From Marinomonas sargassi (GTDB lineage: Bacteria > Pseudomonadota > Gammaproteobacteria > Pseudomonadales > Marinomonadaceae), in NCBI RefSeq assembly GCF_025716875.1, contig NZ_JAOVZB010000003.1:310001-374000 (forward strand): a stretch of DNA of 64,000 nucleotides, written 5' to 3'. The position numbers and the translations under genes are program-made. Under the pieces are notes generated by a model. That model saw nothing but the letters and a program-made list of their open reading frames with translations. It did not search any database and had not been told where the DNA came from. Positions 59,360 through 64,000 of this stretch are shown here, piece by piece. Each line of letters starts with the position of its first letter. Position 1 is the stretch's first letter.

Positions 59360-59760
59360 GTTTAAAAAAATATGAAAATCTAAATATGGGTGAAAAGCTG
59401 CCTTTAGATACCGTTTTAGCCAACTTAAAAACCGATGATGCTGGTCTTATTGCGGCGATTGCTCAACAGCATGATACGGGTGAAGTGTTAATGATGGCTT
59501 ATATGAATGAAAAATCTATCCGCGAAACACTAGAAACCGGACAAGTTTGCTATTGGTCTCGCTCCCGCCAAACATACTGGCGTAAAGGTGAAAGCTCTGG
59601 TCACAGACAGACACTAGTTTCTATGTCATTTGATTGCGATGGTGATTGTATTTTGCTGAAGGTGGATCAAAAAGGTGCTGCTTGTCATACTTTCAGAAGA
59701 GACTGCTTCTTCTTTACAATAGAAGGCGATGACGTCGTTATCAGTAAAGCGCCTATTTAG
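59356..59760 (+). CDS. hisI: Phosphoribosyl-AMP cyclohydrolase (stand-alone HisI)
   Basis: This enzyme catalyses the third step of histidine synthesis. The family pattern is clear: MMAYMNEKSIRETLETGQVCYWSRSRQTYWRKGESSGH split over motifs, then SFDCDGDCILLKVDQKGAACHTFRRDCFF with the zinc and Mg ligands. At 134 residues it lacks a fused HisE domain. No other his gene is in the window. It is coupled to the PTPS-family gene by overlapping ATGA. Confidence 0.94.
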   Translation: MSLKKYENLNMGEKLPLDTVLANLKTDDAGLIAAIAQQHDTGEVLMMAYMNEKSIRETLETGQVCYWSRSRQTYWRKGESSGHRQTLVSMSFDCDGDCILLKVDQKGAACHTFRRDCFFFTIEGDDVVISKAPI

Positions 59761-59781
59761 AGAACCAAAACGCACCATTAC

Positions 59782-59815
59782 AAGGCATAGTCAAATTGTG
59801 GCTTTGCCTTTTTCC
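59782..59815 (+). terminator. Weak terminator after hisI
   Basis: AAGGCA and TGCCTT pair over a loop of about 17 bases, followed by a T run. The stem is short. Confidence 0.4.
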
Positions 59816-60041
59816 TAGAATAAAATAAATTCTTATTTTCCTGCAGCACAAAAAGATCACAAAGCGATCAATTCATATTACTTCTCACCAGATAAAGCCA
59901 AAACTTCAGTTTATATATCTATATATTGCATATTTTTCGGTTGATTTTAATAAACCCACTACCAAATGTAATGAAATGTATCTATATTGGCACGTACGTT
60001 GCTATTTGTAACTTATTATAAAATTTTATATGGATTGATGA

Positions 60042-61709
60042 ATGAACAACTTATCGGTACGAATCAAAATTCTTTCTTTAATTGCGCTTTTTTCACTGGC
60101 TATCGTGGGTGTAAGCGTCAGCTCAGCCTCGTCAAGTAAGTCGACCTACTCAGACCTACAAAGCCTTTTTCACAAAAGTCTAGATTTAGTACATAACCTA
60201 GAAAAAAGTCGACAACTTTTACTTCAGCAAACGGTTGAATTCGAAAGAGGCTTCTTTCAAGTGTCTATTGCTAAGTCTTTACAGGGTTACGGTATAGAAC
60301 AAGTAGCTGAGTCAGAAGAAAAATTCAAAGGTTATACCAGTGAACTTATTAACAGTATTAACAATGTTAAGAGCACACTTGCCTCTCTACCTGAGCATGA
60401 AGGTTTAGATGTTCTACTTACACAAATCAATGAGCTAGAGCAGCAACAAGAGGTATTCCTGAAAGCCAGTTTAGATACCTATAGCTGGTGGAAAAAACTC
60501 AAAACATTACAAGCCAATAAAGCAAGACGTCTCGCCCTTGCCACCTTAGATACTATCAGCCAACAGATGGAAGAGATTACGCTGGCGATCGATGAATATG
60601 ATCTAAGTGTTGAGAAAGACCAAGAAGATAATCTTAATCGAAGCATTATGACGAACTATATCGCAGCAACTATTTTGATTGTTGTCGGTATTACCCTAAG
60701 CCTCATCATAGTGAATAGCATTTGTGGCCCTCTTGCTAAAGCCGTTCTACGAGCTAGAGAAATTGCATCAGGAGACTTGATGCAGCCTTTAAGCGATAGC
60801 CAGCGTAAAGATGAAGTAGGCATGCTTGAAGTCGCTATGGATAAGCTTGTTTTACAATTAAGAGACATCCTAAAAGATGTGACTGAATCCAGTAATTCAC
60901 TAACCAGTTCGGCAGTTGAGTTGAACCGAATCACCAACGAATCCTCTCAAATGGTAGATAGCCAGCAAGAAGAAACTAAACTCATTTCTGAGGCCGTTGC
61001 TGAGATTCAGGAGAGAGCGGACTATGTTTCAAACTCGACTACGGATGCTAGTAAAGCCGCCCATGATGCAGAGCAAGCGTCGAAGTTAGGTACGCAAGCC
61101 ATCAATAACACCATTGAAAGTATTGAGAGTCTAGCGGGTGAAATCTCTGACTCAGCTGAAGCTATGCAAGAGCTACAAAACAACACCAATGACATAAACA
61201 GCATTTTGGGGGTTATTTTAGGCATTGCAGAGCAAACCAACTTACTAGCACTGAATGCCGCAATTGAAGCTGCGCGTGCTGGTGAACAAGGTCGAGGGTT
61301 TGCCGTTGTTGCAGATGAGGTTCGTAATCTGGCACAAAATACTCAAGAAGCAACACAGCAGATCGAAACCATGATTAACTCCCTTCAAAGCGGTGCTGCT
61401 AATGCTGTTAAAGCAATGAACAGCAGCCATGAGCGCTCTATGAATACAGTTACTCAAGTAAAAGAAGAGGCAATGTCATTACAAGAGATTAGTCTTTCTG
61501 TTTCTAAAATCACCCAAATGAATGATAGCGTTTCTGCTACCACAACTGAGCAAGCCACCTTTACAGCGAATGTTACAAACAATGTTTCTAACATTATGGA
61601 AATATCGACTGAAACCACTAAGTCCATCCACGCTATCAGTCAGGCAACAGATCAGTTAACAAATCTAGCAACTCAGTTATCCAAAAAAGTTCGCTATTTC
61701 AATGTCTAA
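60042..61709 (+). CDS. Methyl-accepting chemotaxis protein
   Basis: This is a 555-residue chemoreceptor with a membrane helix at about 8-28, a periplasmic four-helix-type sensor (about 30-200), a second helix at about 204-226 ([21 protein letters not shown]), HAMP (about 228-280) and a signalling domain. The conserved hairpin tip ([23 protein letters not shown]) is near residue 410. It would couple to CheA/CheW. No Cache domain is seen; the ligand is unknown. It is a lone gene, as usual for receptors outside che operons. Confidence 0.95.
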   Translation: MNNLSVRIKILSLIALFSLAIVGVSVSSASSSKSTYSDLQSLFHKSLDLVHNLEKSRQLLLQQTVEFERGFFQVSIAKSLQGYGIEQVAESEEKFKGYTSELINSINNVKSTLASLPEHEGLDVLLTQINELEQQQEVFLKASLDTYSWWKKLKTLQANKARRLALATLDTISQQMEEITLAIDEYDLSVEKDQEDNLNRSIMTNYIAATILIVVGITLSLIIVNSICGPLAKAVLRAREIASGDLMQPLSDSQRKDEVGMLEVAMDKLVLQLRDILKDVTESSNSLTSSAVELNRITNESSQMVDSQQEETKLISEAVAEIQERADYVSNSTTDASKAAHDAEQASKLGTQAINNTIESIESLAGEISDSAEAMQELQNNTNDINSILGVILGIAEQTNLLALNAAIEAARAGEQGRGFAVVADEVRNLAQNTQEATQQIETMINSLQSGAANAVKAMNSSHERSMNTVTQVKEEAMSLQEISLSVSKITQMNDSVSATTTEQATFTANVTNNVSNIMEISTETTKSIHAISQATDQLTNLATQLSKKVRYFNV

Positions 61710-61765
61710 TAAGACCTGTTAAATTGAGTTTCAGACTTCTTAACATTTGAACTCAAAAGCTAAAT

Positions 61766-61792
61766 AAAAAGGAAGCACACTGCTTCCTTTTT
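61766..61792. terminator. Intrinsic terminator after the chemoreceptor gene
   Basis: GGAAGCA/TGCTTCC with a three-base loop is flanked by A5 and T5. It ends the chemoreceptor transcript. Confidence 0.9.
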
Positions 61793-61856
61793 CTTTCTTT
61801 GAAGTACGTATTTAAAAACATCTGGGCTCCCCCTTTTTTATTTATAGGAAAAATAT

Positions 61857-62627
61857 ATGTGCCGTTGGTTAGCTTACCAAGGAGAGACCGTCTATCTCGA
61901 ATCAATATTATTTGAACAAGAACATTCCCTTATCCAACAGAGCCTTTGTGCGAGAAAGTCTACTGTAACGGTCAATGCTGACGGCTTTGGCTTAGGCTGG
62001 TACGACGAGCGAAAAGAGCCCGGTCTTTACCACGAAATTTTACCTGCGTGGAGTGACTGTAACCTCAAGAACCTTGCCAAACATATTAAAAGCGGCCTGT
62101 TCTTTGCCCATGTTCGTTCTTCTACAGGTACGGCAACAAACCGTTCAAACTGCCACCCTTTTGGTTACAAGAATTGGTTGTTTATGCATAACGGGCAAAT
62201 TGGAGAATACGAATCCATCCGCTGGCAGCTAGACAGGTTAATTCCTGAATACCTTTATAACGAGCGCAGAGGCGCAACAGATTCCGAGGTAATTTTCTTA
62301 TTGATGATTGCCAACGGCTTAGAAGAAGACCCAGAACAAGCCATTAAGACCACCCTATCTCAAATTTTTAAACTAATGAAAGAAAAGAATATTGAAGAAG
62401 CCTTGCGCTTTACGTCTGTACTTTCAGATGGCAATGAGATGATCGCTGTACGTTATTCTAGCGATGAAAGCGCACCAAGCCTGTATTTCAAACAATACGA
62501 TGACCATATCGTGATTGGCTCTGAGCCGCTTGAGCTGTCTAACAAAGATTGGAATAAAGTCCCTTCTGGACACATTGCGAGAATCAAAAACCACAGTTAT
62601 TGCGCTATGCCGCTTTTTGATGAGTAG
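61857..62627 (+). CDS. Class II glutamine amidotransferase (YafJ-like)
   Basis: This 256-residue protein starts MCRWLAYQGE, so Cys2 becomes the N-terminal nucleophile after Met removal. Later motifs FAHVRSSTG, NCHPFGYKNWLFMHNGQI and RRGATDSEVIF match GATase class II proteins of the YafJ/EgtC group. The acceptor substrate is unknown. It ends at a terminator shared with the convergent oxygenase gene. Confidence 0.9.
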   Translation: MCRWLAYQGETVYLESILFEQEHSLIQQSLCARKSTVTVNADGFGLGWYDERKEPGLYHEILPAWSDCNLKNLAKHIKSGLFFAHVRSSTGTATNRSNCHPFGYKNWLFMHNGQIGEYESIRWQLDRLIPEYLYNERRGATDSEVIFLLMIANGLEEDPEQAIKTTLSQIFKLMKEKNIEEALRFTSVLSDGNEMIAVRYSSDESAPSLYFKQYDDHIVIGSEPLELSNKDWNKVPSGHIARIKNHSYCAMPLFDE

Positions 62628-62635
62628 AGACTTTT

Positions 62636-62666
62636 AAAGGCTTTAATATCTTATATTAAAGCCTTT
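62636..62666. terminator. Bidirectional terminator (amidotransferase / oxygenase)
   Basis: AAAGGCTTTAATAT and ATATTAAAGCCTTT are perfect 14-bp arms around a three-base loop between convergent genes. Confidence 0.85.
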
Positions 62667-62686
62667 GGTTGCTAACTCAGCCCACA

Positions 62687-63634
62687 CTATTCTTCTCGGT
62701 AAGAATAAGTTGCATCCAAGCGAGCCTTAATCCAGTCCCCACTTAAGATAGGTTGATATTTTGCTGGCTTATCTACGGAAGCACAGCTCGGTACGCAAGC
62801 CACCTCTGTTTCATAGTCAGGCTCCACAAAGAAAGGGAAAGAATAACGATGGCTGTCAGACATAGAAGCCCTTACTCTGTGGGCTGTCGATACGTATTCA
62901 TCATTCGTCCAGTGTTGCATGAGGTCGCCAATATTCACGACTAATGCATTTTCAATTGGCGTGGCATCTACCCATTCATTTTGGCGATTACGGACTTGTA
63001 GGCCACCAATTTGATCCTGTAAAAGCAGAGTCACACAGCCATAGTCCGTATGGGCTCCCGCGCCATTGTCATGCTCGATATTCGGTCTTGGTGGATAATG
63101 GATCATTCTTAATACTGTGACATGGTTCACAAAGCAACGAGTAAAGAAATCGTCTTTTAAATCTAGTGCTTGAGCCATAGCGGTTAACAACTTCATGGCA
63201 ATTTCAAAAGCGTCCACATAGTAGTCTTGTAGAACTTCCAGGGTGCGAGGGTCTTTAGGGTTTTGGTTCGGCCCATACATAGACGGGTATTTTCCGGCTA
63301 AAGGGTGATCCGAAGGAAAGTCCAAGGCCATATCAAAAGTTTCTTTCCAATCCGCATTGCCTGTCTCATCCAGCTGCTCTTCACCTATGCCACCATAGCC
63401 ACGATGATTCACACTATTGGTAATATCGATTGCGCTCTTTTCTGCTTGAGGCAGCGCAAAAAAGCGCTTCGCTTCGCGCATTAAAGCCTGCATTTTAGAG
63501 GCTGGCATGCCGGTATTCACAAGATAAAAAAAGCCTATTTCTCGACAAGCTTTATCTAATGCTTTTATTTCTTTGCTACGCACAGACTCTGTTTCGTGGG
63601 TTAGCTTTTCTAAATCAATCAAAGGAATAGACAT
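62687..63634 (-). CDS. 2-oxoglutarate/Fe(II) oxygenase, IPNS-like
   Basis: This 315-residue protein belongs to the isopenicillin N synthase-like oxygenase family. The DIOX_N part (SIPLIDLEKL ... GFFYLVNTG) precedes a double-stranded beta-helix core. The iron ligands H195, D197 (HTDYG) and H252 (STAHRV) are present, and R263-x-S265 binds 2-oxoglutarate. Such enzymes oxidise small molecules. The substrate is unknown, and no biosynthetic cluster surrounds it. It lies 12 bases after a gene that enters the window from the right. Confidence 0.9.
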   Translation of the reverse strand: MSIPLIDLEKLTHETESVRSKEIKALDKACREIGFFYLVNTGMPASKMQALMREAKRFFALPQAEKSAIDITNSVNHRGYGGIGEEQLDETGNADWKETFDMALDFPSDHPLAGKYPSMYGPNQNPKDPRTLEVLQDYYVDAFEIAMKLLTAMAQALDLKDDFFTRCFVNHVTVLRMIHYPPRPNIEHDNGAGAHTDYGCVTLLLQDQIGGLQVRNRQNEWVDATPIENALVVNIGDLMQHWTNDEYVSTAHRVRASMSDSHRYSFPFFVEPDYETEVACVPSCASVDKPAKYQPILSGDWIKARLDATYSYREE

Positions 63635-63646
63635 GTTATTTCCTTG

Positions 63647-64000
63647 TTAAGTTCGTGAAGACAATTTAATCAGTTGCGTGTGTTTGGGGTTAAAACGTTT
63701 CAACCCAAGATCACCAAAATCGACAAAAATCATGTATTTACCACTTTGCTCCTGCCTGACAACAACGCCTTGGCCAAATTGGTCGTGGCGTACCTTATCA
63801 CCCGGCTTAAGTTTGCTCTGACTTTCCATCTGATGGCGAAAGGTAAGCTTAGGTGAAGGTTCCACTCGACTCAGATAACGCTGGAACACATCCCCTTTTG
63901 CCGTATTAATGGCCTTATCAGAATGCAGATTTGATGCCAGATCAGCATTTTCCCAAGCATCACAAATCTGACTTACCGCGTGGGGTTGGGACTCAAAGAC
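63647..64000 (-). CDS. C-terminal part of a protein with a UvrD-like Tudor motif (partial)
   Basis: The minus-strand frame is open from 64000 to the stop at 63647, giving 117 residues with the start outside the window. The end, KLKPGDKVRHDQFGQGVVV ... FVDFGDLGLKRFNP, matches the GDxVxHxxFGxG Tudor/KOW-like module at the C-terminus of UvrD/PcrA helicases and DUF3553 proteins. The preceding residues do not identify the family, so I do not name it. It probably shares a transcript with the oxygenase gene 12 bases downstream. Confidence 0.6.
   Translation of the reverse strand, partial: VFESQPHAVSQICDAWENADLASNLHSDKAINTAKGDVFQRYLSRVEPSPKLTFRHQMESQSKLKPGDKVRHDQFGQGVVVRQEQSGKYMIFVDFGDLGLKRFNPKHTQLIKLSSRT

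Overview
The window reads as chromosomal DNA of a marine gammaproteobacterium of the Oceanospirillales type. A Marinomonas-like genome is the best guess. This rests on protein style and on conserved gene neighbourhoods: pilA-pilB-pilC-coaE-yacG, yhdP-rng-maf-mreDCB, gatCAB, leuCDB-asd, and perM-tusA-M48 peptidase. It also rests on a 4.5S RNA typical of gammaproteobacteria. No rRNA or tRNA gene and no CRISPR array was seen. The assignment is inference, because no database search was possible.

Layout. 1-2655: end of ackA, then pta (acetate/acetyl-CoA interconversion). 2763-8496: an orphan small protein, a reduced type IV pilus/type II secretion cluster (pilin, short PilB, short PilC, no pilD), coaE, yacG, and a receiver-TPR protein with a soluble histidine kinase. 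8518-10313: a GntR/FCD regulator and a BenE transporter with a GntR-like operator. 10471-19585: a long minus-strand block of nit, yhdP, rng, maf, mreD, mreC and mreB (cell shape, envelope and RNA processing). 19824-23031: gatCAB, followed immediately by an IS5-type MITE inserted at the gatB stop codon. 23363-26742: a double-receiver GGDEF protein, a YkgJ-like protein and an L,D-transpeptidase lipoprotein. 26878-32254: asd, leuBDC and a divergent LysR gene. 32343-40144: an MFS transporter, alpha-glucosidase, PerM, TusA, a BepA-like peptidase, cytidine deaminase, AraC-GyrI and MAPEG. 40342-45064: a light-repair cassette of DUF2805, an FeS-type photolyase, DASH cryptochrome and a third photolyase, all overlapping or closely spaced. 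45236-46333: a zinc metallopeptidase.

46651-57980 is the accessory region and looks like a defence island on the minus strand. It holds a complete EcoEI-like type I restriction-modification system (hsdR, hsdM, hsdS), two multi-pass membrane proteins, a small secreted cysteine protein, a 222-residue protein of unknown family, a prokaryotic viperin (radical SAM enzyme making antiviral chain-terminating nucleotides), a ParE-toxin-like small protein and a thymidylate-kinase-like nucleotide kinase. The viperin promoter region carries a set of nested palindromes that look like operators. The viperin, toxin-like and kinase trio parallels the vertebrate viperin-CMPK2 pair and is the most interesting item in the window.

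58196 to the end returns to core genes: ffs (4.5S RNA), a two-domain PTPS/QueD-family protein overlapping hisI, a chemoreceptor, a class II glutamine amidotransferase, a 2-oxoglutarate/Fe(II) oxygenase, and the C-terminal part of a gene that runs off the window.
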